A DNA stretch of 64,000 bases from Phymorhynchus buccinoides (GCA_017654935.2 CM065712.1:16124375-16188374); one strand, 5' to 3'; positions 18,730-34,491 are shown, counted from the stretch's first letter. Program-made: numbers and translations. The notes: generated by a model from the letters alone, not told the origin.

Positions 18730-21700
18730 TTGTTATGACGGTTCAGATTTGTTTTGACCGTTCAGAGTTGTTATGACCGTTCAGAGTTGTTACTACCGTT
18801 TTGAAGGATACTAAAGATTGACTATGTCTGACAGCAGAAGGCGTTCAGAGTTGCTACTACCGTTCAGAGTTGTTATGACCGTTCAGAGTTGTTACTATCG
18901 TTCAGAGTTGCTATGACTGTTCAGAGTTGTTACTATCGTTCAGAGTTGTTACTACCGTTCAGAGTTGTTACTATTGTTCAGAGTTGTTAAGACCCTTCAG
19001 AGTTGTTGCTATCGTTCATGGCTGTTACTACCGTTCAGAGTTGCTATGGCCGTTCAGAGCTGTTACTACCGTTCAGACCTGTTACTGTCGTTCAGAGTTG
19101 TCATGACCGTTCAGAGTTGTTACTGTCGTATAGAGTTGCTATGACCGTTCAGAGTTGTTATGACCGTTCAGAGTTGTTACTATCGTTCAGAGTTGCTATG
19201 ACCGTTCAGAGTTGTTACTATCGTTCAGAACTGTTACTGTGGTTCAGAGCTGTTACTACCATTCAGAGCTGTTACTACCGTTCAGAGGTGTTACGACCGT
19301 TCAGAGTTGCTACTACCGTTCAGAGTTGTTATGACCGTTCAGAGTTGTTACTATCGTTCAGAGCTGTTACTACCGTTCAGAGTTGTCGCTACCGTTCAGA
19401 TTTGCTATGACCCTTCAGAGTTGTTACTATCGTTCAGACTTGTTGCTACCGTTCAGAGTTGTTTCTGGCGTTCGGAGCTGTTGCTATCGTTCAGAGTTCT
19501 TATGACAGTTCAGAGCTGTTACTGCCGTTCAGAGCTGTTACTAACGTTCAGAGTTGTTACTATCGTTCAGAGTTATTACTTTCGTCCAGAGCTGTTACTA
19601 TCGTTCAGAGTTGTTACTATCGTTCAGAGTTGTTACTACTGTTCAGAGTTGATACTATCGTTCAGAGTTGGTATGACCGTTCAGAGTTGTTACTATCGTT
19701 CAGAGTTGTTTTGACCGTTCAGAGTTGTTATGACCGTTCAGAGTTGTTACTATCGTTCAGAGTTGTTACTACCGTTCAGAGCTGTTACTACCGTTCAGAG
19801 TTTCTTACTATCGTTCAGAGTTGCTATGACCGTTCAGAGTTGCTATAGCCGTTCAGAGTTGCTACTACCGTTCAGAGTTTCTTACTATCGTTCAGAGTTG
19901 TTGCTACCGTTCAGAGTTGTTATGACCGTTCAGAGTTGTTACTACCGTTCAGAGTTATTATACCGTTCAGAGTTGTTACTACCGTTCAGAGTTGTTACTA
20001 CCGTTCAGAGTTGTTACTACCATTCAAAGCTGTTACCACCGTTAAGAGATATTACTACCGTTCAGTGTTGTTACTACCGTTCAGAGCTGTTACTACCGTT
20101 CAGAGCTGTTACTACCGTTCAGAGTTGTTACTACCGTTCAGAGCTGTTACTACCGCCCGTTCAGAGTTGTTACTACCGTTCAGAGTTGTTACTACCGTTC
20201 AGAGTTGTTACTACCGTTCAGAGTTGTTACTACCGTTCAGAGTTGTTACTACCGTTCAGAGCTGTTACTACCGTTCAGAGTTGTTATGACCGTTCAGAGT
20301 TGTTACTACCGTTCAGAGCTGTTACTACCGTTCAGAGCTGTTACTACCGTTCAGAGTTGTTACTACCGTTAGGAGCTGTTACTACCGTTCAGAGCTGTTA
20401 CTACCGTTCAGAGCTGTTACTACCGTTCAGAGCTGTTACTACCGTTCAGAGCTGTTACTACCGTTCAGAGCTGTTACTACCGTTCAGAGCTGTTACTACC
20501 GTTCAGAGCTGTTACTACCGTTCAGAGCTGTTACTACCGTTCAGAGTTGTTACTACCGTTCAGAGTTGTTACTACCGTTCAGAGTTGTTACTACCGTTCA
20601 GAGTTGTTACTACCGTTCAGAGTTGTTACTACCGTTCAGAGCTGTTACTACCGTTAAGAGCTGTTACTACCGTTCAGAGCTGTTACTACCGTTAGGAGCT
20701 GTTACTACCTTTCAGAGCTGTTACTACCGTTTAGAGCTGCTATGACCGTTCTGAGCTGCTACTACCGTTCAGAGTTTCTTACTATCGTTCAGAGTTGTTA
20801 TGACCGTTCAGAGTTGTTATGGCCGTTTAGAGCTGCTATGACCGTTCAGAGTTGTTATGGCCGTTCAGAGCTGTTACTACCGTTAGGAGCTGTTACTACC
20901 GTTCAGAGTTGTTACTACCTTTCAGAGCTGTTACTACCGTTTAGAGCTGTTATGACCGTTCATAGTTGCCATGACCGTTCAGAGTTGTTACTCTCTTTCA
21001 GAGCTGTTATTACCGTTCATTGTTGTTACTATCGTTCAGAGTTGATGCTACCGTTTCAGAGATGTTACTATCTTTCAGAGTTGCTACTATCGTTCATTGT
21101 TGTTAGTATCGTTCAGAGTTGTTACTATCGTTCAGATTTGCTATAACCGTTCAGAGATGTTATGACCGTTCAGAGTTGTACTACCATTCACAGTTGTTAC
21201 TATCGTTCAGAGTTGTTATGACCGTTCAGAGTTGCTATGACCGTTCAGAGTTATTACTATCGTTCAGAGTTGTTAATATCGTTCAGAGTTGCTACTATCG
21301 TTCAGAGTTGCTATGATCATTCAGTAGTTGGTATGACCGTTCAGAGTTGTTACTATCGTTCAGAGTTGTTATGACCGTTCAGAGTTGCTATGACCATTCA
21401 GAGTTGGTATGACCGTTCAGAGTTGGTATGACCGTTCAGAGTTGTCACTATCGTTCAGAGCTGTTACTACCGTTCAGAGCTGTTACTACCGTTCAGAGTT
21501 GCTATGACCATTCAGAGTTGCTTTGACCGTTCAGAGTTGTTAAGTCGATCATAGTTGTTACTACTGTTCAGAGCTGTTACTACCGTTCAGAGCTGTTACT
21601 ACCGTTAAGAGCTGATACTACCGTTCAGAGTTGCTACTACCGTTTAGAGCTGTTACTACCGTTCATAGTTGTTATGACCGTTAAGAGTTGTTACTATTGT

Positions 21701-23036
21701 TCAGAGTTGCTTTGACCCTTCATAGTTGTTACTATCGTTCAAGGCTGTTACTACCGTTCAGAGTTGCTATGACTGTTCAGAGCTGCTAATACCGTTCAGA
21801 GGAGTTGTTACTATCGTTCAGAGTTGTTACTACCGTTCAGAGCTGATGCTATCGTTCAGAGTTGCTATGACCGTTCAGAGTTGCTATGACCGTTCAGAGT
21901 TCTTACTATCGTTCAGAGTTGTTACTACCGTTCAGAGCTGTTACTACATTTAAGAGCTGTTACTACCGTTCAGAGTTGTTACTACCGTTCAGAGCTCTTA
22001 CTTCCGTTCAGAGTTGTTACTAACGTTCAGAGTTGCTATGACCGTTCAGAGTTGTTACTATCGTTCAGAGTTGTTACTACCGTTCAGAGCTGTTACTACC
22101 GTTCAGAGCTGTTACTACCGTTCAGAGTTGTTACTACCGTTCAGAGTTGTTACTACCGTTCAGAGCTGTTACTACCGTTCAGAGTTGTTACTAACGTTCA
22201 GAGTTGTTACTATTGTTCTGAGTTGCTATGACCCTTCAGAGTTGTTACTGTCGTTCATGACTGTTTCTACCGTTGAGAGTTGCAATGACTGTTCAGAGCT
22301 GTTATTACCGTTCAGAGGAGTTGTTACTATCGTTCAGAGTTGTTACGACTATTCAGAGTTGCTACTATCGTTCAGAACTGTTACTACCGTTCAGAGCTGT
22401 TACTACCGTTCAGAGCTGTTACTACCGTTCAGAGCTGTTACTACCGTTCAGAGTTGCTATGACCGTTCAGAGCTGTTACTACGGTTCAGAGTTGTTACTA
22501 TCGTTTAGGGCTATTACTATCGCTCAGAGTTCTTATTACAGTTCAGAGTTGTTATTATCGTTCAGAGTGGTTACTGCCGTTCAGAGTTGTTGCTACCGTT
22601 CAGAGTTGGTACTATCGTTCAGAGTTATTATGACCGTTCAGAGTTGTTGCCATCGTTTATCATTCAGAGTTGTCATGACCGTTCAGAATTGCTATGATCA
22701 TTCAGAGTTGTTGGTACCGTTCAGAGTTGCTATGACCGTTCAGAGTTGTTACTATCGTTAAGAGTTGTTACTATCGTTCAGAGTTGCTATGACCGTTCAG
22801 AGTTGTTACTATCGTTCAGAGTTGTTATGACCGTTCAGAGTTGTTATGACTGTTCAGAGCTGTTACTGTCATTCAGATCTGTTTCTATCGCTCAGAGTTG
22901 TTATAGCCGTTCAGAGTTGTTATTACCGTTCAGAGTTGTTACTACCGTTCAGAGTTGCTATGACCGTTCAGAGTTGTTATGACCGTTCAGAGTTGTTACT
23001 ATCGTTCAGAGTTGTTACTATCGTTCAGAGTTGCTA
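18730..23036. repeat. 19-bp satellite (CCGTTCAGAGTTGTTACTA), about 4.3 kb
   Basis: Well over 200 diverged units of CCGTTCAGAGTTGTTACTA, with TATGACCGTTCAGAGTTGC-like variants. Runs of identical units near 20160-20640 suggest recent local amplification. A 40-bp non-satellite insert (GGATACTAAAGATTGACTA..., 18806-18842) sits near the left end. Since 19 is not a multiple of 3 and the unit has no stop on this strand, all three forward frames stay open for long stretches, giving 19-residue periodic peptides (for example TVQSCYYRSELLLPFRAV). I do not call these genes. Confidence 0.95.
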
Positions 23037-24108
23037 TGAATGGTACCTGACTTGGCTTGACTTAACTCCATTAGTTACACCCTCAAGGGAGGTGTTTGTA
23101 TTTCTTTGTTTGTTTTGTCTGTCTGCTGGCCATGTGAACAACACGTGCAGAGGTGATGACATCTGTTCAGCTTACACTGAAGCCTGGAGCCTGACAACTG
23201 CAGGGAGTCCTTTGAGTAAATAAACAGTTTCCCTAACAGGTGTGACTGTTGTCCTACCCTCGTTGGTGTGTTTCCAAAGGCTTTGTTCTCAAGAGGCTGG
23301 AAAAGACGGCGTGTAGAGAGAAGAGGGAAGTGCTTAGGAAAGGCTTCGTCCATAGTCATCGTTGCGTTTCTTTGTTTATGAACATCTTTTGGCGGGATTA
23401 ACTCAAGTGTCTCTGTGTGACAACTATCGTTAAACTAATCATCCACACGATGCTGACTAAAGCAGATTATCCTGTAATCTTTAGTGGGAGATAAGACTAA
23501 ACGATATTAGGCTTCAGATAGATTTGACTAAGTATCTGATAATTCTCAGACATTACAGATTCGTATTTAACTCACGTGAAGACTGATTGCAGCAAGATTA
23601 AGAAAGTGTTTGATAATCCTAAACGATATTAGTCTTGAGACAGACTGATTAAGTGTGTGATTTGTGTGCATGACGGATGAAAAAGAACAAACCTGAAAAG
23701 CCATCATCTTAAAATACCTGTTCCGATCTCGTGGTCAGTCTCCAAAGACAACTCTTGACTGGAGTGTCATCCTTTTAAATGACCTCTTCAGATCTCATGG
23801 TCATTCTTGAAGGACAGTTCTCCCTCCCCCTTCACCCTACTTATCTTCTTTATCCATCACAGTGGCCCACTTGACGGACACACCAAGCATGGCCCTATCC
23901 TCACAACTTGTTTGTTGTTGATCACAATGCTTCTTGGTTTAAATGATTTGTATTTAACAAAAAGCACAATTTACACACATATTAAGCAAGCATAACGGCA
24001 ACAACAAGCTTAAAGCTTATACTGTGCCAACGTACTATGCATGAATGTCTGAATGGCGGCTGGCAAGCACAATGCTTCTTCACAGCTTGGTTCACAGCTT
24101 CAGTTGGT
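23037..24108. other. Non-coding sequence between satellite and 40-bp array
   Basis: About 1.1 kb without a recognisable gene. CTAAACGATATTAG occurs twice (23498 and 23620 areas), each followed by similar sequence, an old short duplication. A piece near 23688 (AACAAACCTGAAAAGCCATC) resembles 30226-30245. Confidence 0.5.
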
Positions 24109-24110
24109 AG

Positions 24111-24590
24111 TGCTGCTTCTCTCACTTCCAGTCACAGTTTATGTCAGAAGTGCTGCTTCTCTCACTTCCAGTCACAGTTTATGTCAGAAGTGCTGCTTCT
24201 CTCACTTCCAGTCACAGTTTATGTCAGAAGTGCTGCTTCTCTCACTTCCAGTCACAGTTTATGTCAGAAGTGCTGCTTCTCTCACTTCCAGTCACAGTTT
24301 ATGTCAGAAGTGCTGCTTCTCTCACTTCCAGTCACAGTTTATGACAGAAGTGCCACTTCTCTCACTTCCAGTCACAGTTTATGTCAGAAGTGCTGCTTCT
24401 CTCACTTCCAGTCACAGTTTATGACAGAAGTGCTACTTCTCTCATTTCCAGTCACAGTTTATGTCAGAAGTGCTGCTTCTCTCACTTCCAGTCACAGTTT
24501 ATGACAGAAGTGCTACTTCTCTCACTTCCAGTCACAGTTTATGTCAGAAGTGCTACTTCTCTCACTTCCAGTCACAGTTTATGTCAGAAG
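24111..24590. repeat. 40-bp tandem repeat, 12 copies
   Basis: Unit TGCTGCTTCTCTCACTTCCA followed by GTCACAGTTTATGTCAGAAG, repeated 12 times with few substitutions (GTC to GAC, GCT to CAC or ACT). The array is 480 bp, so exactly 12 units, and joins the LINE fragment without a spacer. Because 40 is not a multiple of 3, its open frames are by-products. Confidence 0.97.
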
Positions 24591-25252
24591 GAGTCCTCTA
24601 TTGCAGACAGAAAAGAGGGAAAGTATCAAAGGCCTCTGGGGGTATTTCTATTTATGTAAAGCAACAATATAGACAATATGTCAAATTTTTACCAACGAAT
24701 AACAGTGACATTGCGTGGATACTAGTCAAAGCACCATTTGAGGTTATAAACGTTGACAATAGAGACACATTTATAGGTTGTGTGTACATACCGCCAGCAA
24801 ACTCTTCCTTTGGCAAAGACTTCACTACACAGATCTGGGACTCGCTAGAAAGGAAGATTGAAGAACTCACGTCCAAGGGTGACATTCTACTGTGTAGAGA
24901 CTTTAATGCCAGGACTGCTGATCAAGCTGACTTTATTACCATGGACACTGAAAAAAACCTGTTATGATTTACCAGAGGACTATAGAACGGACAAGTTCAC
25001 GAGAAGACGCTCCATGGATAGCACAACAAATAAGAGCTGACGCCGTCTACTCAGTTTGTGTGTAGACAACCACATGTGCATTCTAAATGGGGAGAGTATT
25101 ATGGGATTTGGAAGGATCATACACATGCTGCAGTCCACAGGGTAGCAGTGTGGTAGACTATTTTATTTGCTCACACAGTATTCTAAGACGTTTGGCAAAA
25201 ATGAAAGTGACTAAGCTTACTCAATTCTCCGACCATTTCAAGGACCCCCTCT
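24591..25252 (+). mobile_element. LINE endonuclease (APE-type) fragment
   Basis: The translated segment reads as the endonuclease of a non-LTR retrotransposon: GGISIYVKQQYRQYVKF, then DIAWILVKAPF, VYIPPANSSFGKDF, GDILLCRDFNARTADQ, and after frame breaks GSSVVDYFICSH and SDHFKDP. A usual GDFN is CRDFN here. A frameshift near 24955 and an in-frame stop near 25040 show it is dead. The 5' end is cut by the 40-bp array and the 3' end by a CT/CCCC-rich tract. It is close to the inverted fragments at 17157-17568 and 32521-32771. Confidence 0.8.
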
Positions 25253-25335
25253 CCACCCCCTCTCACCACATCTCCCCCCTCTCCACCCCTCTCCACCCCC
25301 TCTTCCCCCCCTCTCCCCCCCTCTCCCCCCACCCT
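25253..25335. repeat. CCCCTCT-rich low-complexity tract
   Basis: Repeats of CTCCACCCC/CTCCCCCC joining the LINE fragment to the 90-bp array. Confidence 0.8.
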
Positions 25336-25620
25336 CAGGTGTTTATCTAGCTGACACTGGTCGGACTGGAGACTGTTCGACTCTAGGGTATTCTCTTCAA
25401 CAACAATGGTCACGGGTGGAGAGAACAGGTGTTTATTTAGCTGACACTGGTCGGACTGGAGACTGTTCGACTCTAGGGTATTCTCTTCAACAACAATGGT
25501 CACGGGTGGAGAGAACAGGTGTTTATTTAGCTGACACTGGTCGGACTGGAGACTGTTCGACTCTAGGGTATTCTCTTCAACACACATGGTCATGGGTGGA
25601 GAGGACAGGTGGTTATTAGC
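25336..25620. repeat. 90-bp tandem repeat, 3 copies
   Basis: Units begin CAGGTGTTTAT at 25336, 25426 and 25516, with a partial fourth at 25606. Each holds GACTGGAGACTGTTCGACTC. The first two copies are nearly identical. The length is a multiple of 3, so one frame on each strand stays open across it, but nothing indicates coding. Confidence 0.95.
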
Positions 25621-26361
<741 letters not shown>

Positions 26362-26649
26362 CTCTCTCACCTTATTACGTAAAACCAGGTTACATCATCG
26401 TGACGCGGTCCGAATTCTCTGTACACTAGCCACAGTAGCCCCTGCCTTTCATTTGGTCAGTGGTCAGGCGAGCTGTTAAGACGTTGAGTCTGAGGGGAAG
26501 TTTATAACCCCCCAGTTACATTCTGTGTGATTCTTTGTGGTCGTGGTGAGCAAGGCGGTATAGAATCTGTTGACCTTTCGTGGGAGGATGCAGGAACGCT
26601 TTTATCTGGGAAGTGGGTAAGACAAACGTTAGTATCATGTTTGTATATG

Positions 26650-27330
26650 TTATTGGTGTTGCTTGATTTGAATAGAGTTTTTTGTTATTGGTGTTGTTTG
26701 ATTTGAATCTCCTCCTTGGGGATACCGGGAGGTCTTTCGTAAGAATAGTTCCCCCACCTTCTGGAAGTTTTGTGTTTGTAACTTCCTCTAATCTGCCACT
26801 CTCTTTGACTCTGCCTTTTCCATTTGCTTTCTATCATCTACTATCTTTCTGACTTATTGGCCCATTCTCCTGCCTTTTTTCAAAAAAGTCTTCCAAATAA
26901 TTTTTCTCCCTTGAGCTCCTCTGAAATCGGAATGTGTCGGCTGTGCACAGCGGGGAGACCAGTGAACACTGAAACCGGACACATATGTACCTTACCCATT
27001 ATGGCCATATGGCCTGGGAACGCAGAAGAAGAAGTTTGATTTGAATAGAGTTTTTTGTTATTGGTGTTGTTTGATTTGAATAGTGTTTTTTGTTATTGGC
27101 GTTGTTTGATTTGAATAGTGTTTTATGTTATTGGCGTTGTTTGATTTGAATAGAGTTTTTTGTTATTGGTGTTGTTTGATTTGAATAGTGTTTTTTGTTA
27201 TTGGCGTTGTTTGATTTGAATAGTGTTTTTTGTTATTGGCGTTGTTTGATTTGAATAGTGTTTTTTGTTATTGGCGTTGTTTGATTTGAATAGTGTTTTT
27301 TGTTATTGGCGTTGTTTGATTTGAATAGTG
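26650..27330. repeat. 35-bp tandem repeat interrupted by an insertion
   Basis: Unit GTTATTGGCGTTGTTTGATT plus TGAATAGTGTTTTTT. About 1.7 units lie at 26650-26708 and about 8.4 at 27034-27330. The parts are separated by a 325-bp unrelated insert. Confidence 0.9.
26709..27033 (+). mobile_element. SINE-like insertion with (AGA)n tail inside the 35-bp array
   Basis: 325 bp starting CTCCTCCTTGGGGATACCGG and ending in GCAGAAGAAGAAG. The array motif GTTTGATTTGAAT is present directly on both sides (26696-26708 and 27034-27046), consistent with a 13-bp target-site duplication or array continuation. Related sequence recurs at 52170-52240, 52755-52910 and 60590-60700 (GATACCG, CCCCCACCTTCTGGAAGTT). This is a dispersed non-autonomous retroelement; the clade is not known. 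Confidence 0.6.
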
Positions 27331-27395
27331 GGCGCCGAATTGTATTTAATATAAACAGTTGAATACATGACAATTTGAACAACTAGCATTTTTAT

Positions 27396-28101
<706 letters not shown>

Positions 28102-28601
28102 NNNNNNNNNNNNNNNNNNNNNNNNNNNNNNNNNNNNNNNNNNNNNNNNNNNNNNNNNNNNNNNNNNNNNNNNNNNNNNNNNNNNNNNNNNNNNNNNNNN
28201 NNNNNNNNNNNNNNNNNNNNNNNNNNNNNNNNNNNNNNNNNNNNNNNNNNNNNNNNNNNNNNNNNNNNNNNNNNNNNNNNNNNNNNNNNNNNNNNNNNNN
28301 NNNNNNNNNNNNNNNNNNNNNNNNNNNNNNNNNNNNNNNNNNNNNNNNNNNNNNNNNNNNNNNNNNNNNNNNNNNNNNNNNNNNNNNNNNNNNNNNNNNN
28401 NNNNNNNNNNNNNNNNNNNNNNNNNNNNNNNNNNNNNNNNNNNNNNNNNNNNNNNNNNNNNNNNNNNNNNNNNNNNNNNNNNNNNNNNNNNNNNNNNNNN
28501 NNNNNNNNNNNNNNNNNNNNNNNNNNNNNNNNNNNNNNNNNNNNNNNNNNNNNNNNNNNNNNNNNNNNNNNNNNNNNNNNNNNNNNNNNNNNNNNNNNNN
28601 N
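28102..28601. other. Assembly gap (500 N) between the two element-bearing contigs
   Basis: Placeholder of exactly 500 N. The left contig ends in ordinary sequence and the right contig starts inside the 19-bp satellite, so the join is not supported by sequence here. Confidence 0.98.
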
Positions 28602-30187
28602 ACAACTCTGAACGGTCATAACAACTCTGAACGGTAGTAAACGGTAGTACTAAGAAACTCTGAACGGTCATAACAACTCTGAACGGTAGTAACAACGGTA
28701 GTAACAACTCTGAACGGTCTCTGAACGGTCATAACAACTCTGAACGGTAGTAACAACTCTGAACGGTCATAACAACTCTGAACGGTAGTAACAACTCTGA
28801 ACGGTAGTAACAACTCTGAACGGTAGTAACAACTCTGAACGGTAGTAACAACTCTGAACGGTAGTAACAACTCTGAACGGTCATAACAACTCTGAACGGT
28901 AGTAACAACTCTGAACGGTAGTAACAACTCTGAACGGTAGTAACAACTCTGAACGGTAGTAACAACTCTGAACGGTAGTAAGTACGGTCATAATAACTCT
29001 GAACGGTAGTAACAACTCTGAACGGTAGTCTGAACAAGCTCTGAACGGTAGTAACAACTCTGAACGGTAGTAACAGTAACTCTGAACGGTCATAACAACT
29101 CTGAACGGTAGTAACAACTCTGAACGGTAGTAACAGCTCTGAACAAACAGCTCTGAACGGTAGTAACAACTCTGAACGGTAGTAACAACTCTGAACGGTA
29201 GTAACAACTCTGAACGGTAGTAACAACTCTGAACGGTAGTAACAACTCTGAACGATAGTAACAACTCTGAACGGTAGTAACAACTCTGAACGGTAGTAAC
29301 AACTCTGAACGATAGTAACAACTCTGAACAGTAAACAACTCTGAACGGTAGTAACAACTCTGAACGATCTGAACGGTCAGTAACAGCTCTGAACGGTAGT
29401 AACAACTCTGAACGATAGTAACAACTCTGAACGGTAGTAACAACTCTGAACGGTAGTAACGATAGTAACAACTCTGAACGGTCAACAACTCTGAACGTAA
29501 CAACTCTGAACGGTAGTAACAACTCTGAACGATAGTAACAACTCTGAACGGTAGTAACAACTCTGAACGGTCTGAACGGTAGTAACAACAACGGTAGTAA
29601 CAACTCTGAACGGTAGTAACAACTCTGAACGGTAGTAACAACTCTGAACGGTAGTAACAACTCTGAACGGTAGTAACAACTCTGAACGGTAGTAACAACT
29701 CTGAACGGTAGTAACAACTCTGAACGGTAGTAACAACTCTGAACGGTAGTAACAACTCTGAACGATAGTAACAACTCTGAACGGTAGTAACAACTCTGAA
29801 CGGTAGTAACAACTCTGAACGATAGTAACAACTCTGAACGGTCTAACAACTCTGAACGGTAGTAACAACTCTGAACGGTCATAGCAACTCTGAACGGTAG
29901 CAACAGCTCTGAACGATAGTAACAACTCTGAACGGTAGTAACAACTCTGAACAACTCTGAGTAAACAACTCTGAACGGTACTCTGAACGGTAGTAACTCT
30001 GAACTCTGAACAATAGTAACAACTCTGAACAATAGTAACAACTCTGAACGGTAGTAACAACTCTGAACGATAGTAACAACTCTGAACGATAGTAACAACT
30101 CTGAACAGTCATAGCAACTCTGAACGATAGTAACAACTCTGAACGGTCATAACAACTCTGAACGGTAGTAGCAACTCTGAACGCCTT
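28602..30187. repeat. 19-bp satellite, inverted relative to 18730-23036
   Basis: Complement of the same unit (TAGTAACAACTCTGAACGG), about 1.6 kb, with many units shortened or fused (for example GGTCTGAACGGTAG). The left block has few such breaks, so this piece may be poorly assembled. It ends at CGCCTTCTGCTGTCAGACATAGTC, the complement of the 18806-18842 insert. Confidence 0.95.
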
Positions 30188-31055
<868 letters not shown>

Positions 31056-31345
31056 CTCTGAACGATAGTTAGAGCTCTGAACGATAGTAAAAACTCCTCT
31101 GAACGGTAGTAACAGCTCTGAACGGTCATCGCAAATCAGAACGGTAGAAACAGCCATGAACGAAAGTAACAACTATAAACGGTAGTAACAACTCTGAACA
31201 ATAGTAACAGCTCTGAAAGATAGTAACAACTCTGAACGGTAGCAACAACTCTGAACGATAGCAACAACTCTGAACGGTAGTAACAACTCTGAACGGTCAT
31301 AACAACTCTGAACGGTCAAAACAAATCTGAACCGTCATAACAACG
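31056..31345. repeat. Short block of the 19-bp satellite, diverged
   Basis: About 15 units in complement orientation, next to the sequence that matches the left-arm satellite edge (AACAACGTTATTAACAACT). Confidence 0.9.
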
Positions 31346-31424
31346 TTATTAACAACTTGGCAGCCACTTCTTTCTTTATACCGTAAACAATATACGCTAC
31401 CCCCCTCTCTATTCCCCATCCCTC

Positions 31425-31710
<286 letters not shown>

Positions 31711-31799
31711 AAGTTTTTTTGTGTATGTGTGTTCGTGAGTGTGTGTATGTGGGCTTAAAAAAAAAAAAAAAAATCTTCTTCTTCCCAGTAAGAGAGTTG

Positions 31800-32522
<723 letters not shown>

Positions 32523-32771
32523 TCCATGGATAGCACAACAAATAAGAGCGGACGCCGTCTACTCAGTTTGTGTGTAGACAACCAAATGTGCATTCTAAAT
32601 GGGGAGAGTATTAGGGGATTTGGAAGGATCATACACATGCTGCAGTCCACAGGGTAGCAGTGTGGTAGACTATTTTATTTGCTCACACAGTATTCTAAGA
32701 CGTATGGTAAAAATGAAAGTGACTAAACTTACTCAATCCTCCGACCATTTCAAGGACCCCCTCTTAAAACT
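32523..32771 (+). mobile_element. LINE endonuclease fragment, shortened, mirrored copy
   Basis: Matches the left-arm fragment but lacks the 160 bp that carry the DFNAR core; the junction is CCATGG-AATAGAACC. A clean deletion, unlike scattered base errors. Confidence 0.7.
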
Positions 32772-33058
32772 CTACAACAGAACCAGTGTTTTTGAAGATA
32801 TTTTTTTAAGAGATGGAGAAACAAGAAAAAAAAGAGAGAAAGGAACAATGAAAGAAAGAAAGACTTCCGCGGTTGATTTTTATTACAAAGAAGAAATAGA
32901 TTTACACGGACACACACGTACGCACAGACACACAATCAATCAATCAATATTTTATGTCAATTTTACAGGAAATTAATTTGCAGCGATAAAGCAATCAACA
33001 AAACAACACAATAAAGACAGAGACATAGTATGGGGAAAGGCCAAAACATAAAACAAGG

Positions 33059-33295
<237 letters not shown>

Positions 33296-33317
33296 GGCTT
33301 GGAGGTAGTCCTACTGT

Positions 33318-33750
33318 AATTACGGGTCGTGGTCGGGAAATAGTGTTGGAACACCTCGGCTCCCAAGACAATAGCTCCCCAGGAAAAGGTCCAGGTCAAA
33401 GACAGTGAAGTGGCCACACCTTGAGTAGTGACACCGTTGTCAGGGCAACACAGTGTTGGAACAACTAGGCTCCCAAGACAATAGCTCCCCAGAAAAAGGT
33501 CCAGTTCAATTACAGTGAAGAGGCCACACCTTCAATAGTGACACCGTTGTCAGGGCAACACAGTGTTGGAACAACTAGGCTCCCAAGACAATAGCTCCCC
33601 AGGAAAAGGTCCAGTTAAATTACAGTGAAGTGGCCACACCTTGAATAGTGACACCGTTGTCAGGGCAACACAGTGTTGGAACAACTAGGCTCCCAAGACA
33701 ATAGCTCCCCAGGAAAAGGTCCAGTTCAATTACAGTGAAGAGGCCACACC
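33318..33750. repeat. 110-bp tandem repeat, mirrored copy
   Basis: Four units in complement orientation, ending at the AGTAGTATACAGG terminus of element copy B. Sequence is nearly that of the left array. Confidence 0.9.
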
Positions 33751-33751
33751 T

Positions 33752-34188
33752 AGTAGTATACAGGAGGCTGGGTCTGGCACACCCCGCGGCGAACGGGGGC
33801 TGGGGGCGACTGGTGACCGTGTGGGAACCCCCACCATAGGCTTCCCATGGGCGCGCTTTTTGGTCTCGAACTTGTGTACGTGAGGACGCCCCGGCCTACA
33901 TACCCCTTTAGGGCACAATTGCTCTAAAAAGCTGTGTAGGCTGGGGCGTTCCGACCTACACACACAATTGCCCCAACTATTTATGTACGTGGAGCCTTAT
34001 GTGCAACATGGGCCCCCAAGGCCGGGCCCGCCCCACCCCCCTGGCGGGCCCCCAACCCATTGCTAACACTATAGTTTCAGGAGAGCCCGCGGACAGCCCC
34101 CCACCCTCCAGCAGCTTCGCTGATGCCGGGCTCTCCATTTAGATACAATGGGTAATTCTGATATACCCGACGTGTCGTCTTAAGCATC
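33752..34188. other. GC-rich terminal region of element copy B
   Basis: Same as 15672-16108, in complement, with both inverted repeats conserved (about 34024-34051 and 34080-34136). Confidence 0.6.
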
Positions 34189-34455
34189 ATGCCCAAGGGA
34201 CAAAACTTATGCAGGTGGCTGACCCTGAGCTCAACAGAGCTCTGTGGTAAAAGCTGTCTTGGGGATTTCTGTAAGATTCACCTGGCAAGACTTCGTAAGG
34301 GCTCATGCACGCAGCCTTGTAAAAATTGTGGGGTCGGTGTTACTAACAAAGAGAGGCTCTGTTGTCGGTGTGGGTACAAGAGCGAATGGCGTCGTGCTGC
34401 TAAAGCAATGCAAAGAGAATTTCTGCGTCTTACAGCCATCGAAATTTCCATTTAG
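34189..34455 (+). CDS. Small cysteine-rich zinc-binding protein, 88 aa, copy B
   Basis: Identical to the copy A protein: two cysteine clusters and a basic helical tail, ending 36 nt before PolB on the same strand. Being unchanged next to a polymerase with two changes fits a constrained small protein but proves nothing at this distance. Confidence 0.75.
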   Translation: MPKGQNLCRWLTLSSTELCGKSCLGDFCKIHLARLRKGSCTQPCKNCGVGVTNKERLCCRCGYKSEWRRAAKAMQREFLRLTAIEISI

Positions 34456-34491
34456 AGCTGGGTGGGATAATGGGTATACTAGTCCAGCGAT

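Noticed and set aside
18957..22982. Long open frames over the 19-bp satellite
   Set aside because: The unit lacks stops in this strand, so frames stay open whatever the selection. No start context, composition or domain supports coding.
18730..23036. CRISPR-like array
   Set aside because: Units follow each other without unique spacers, and the genome is eukaryotic.
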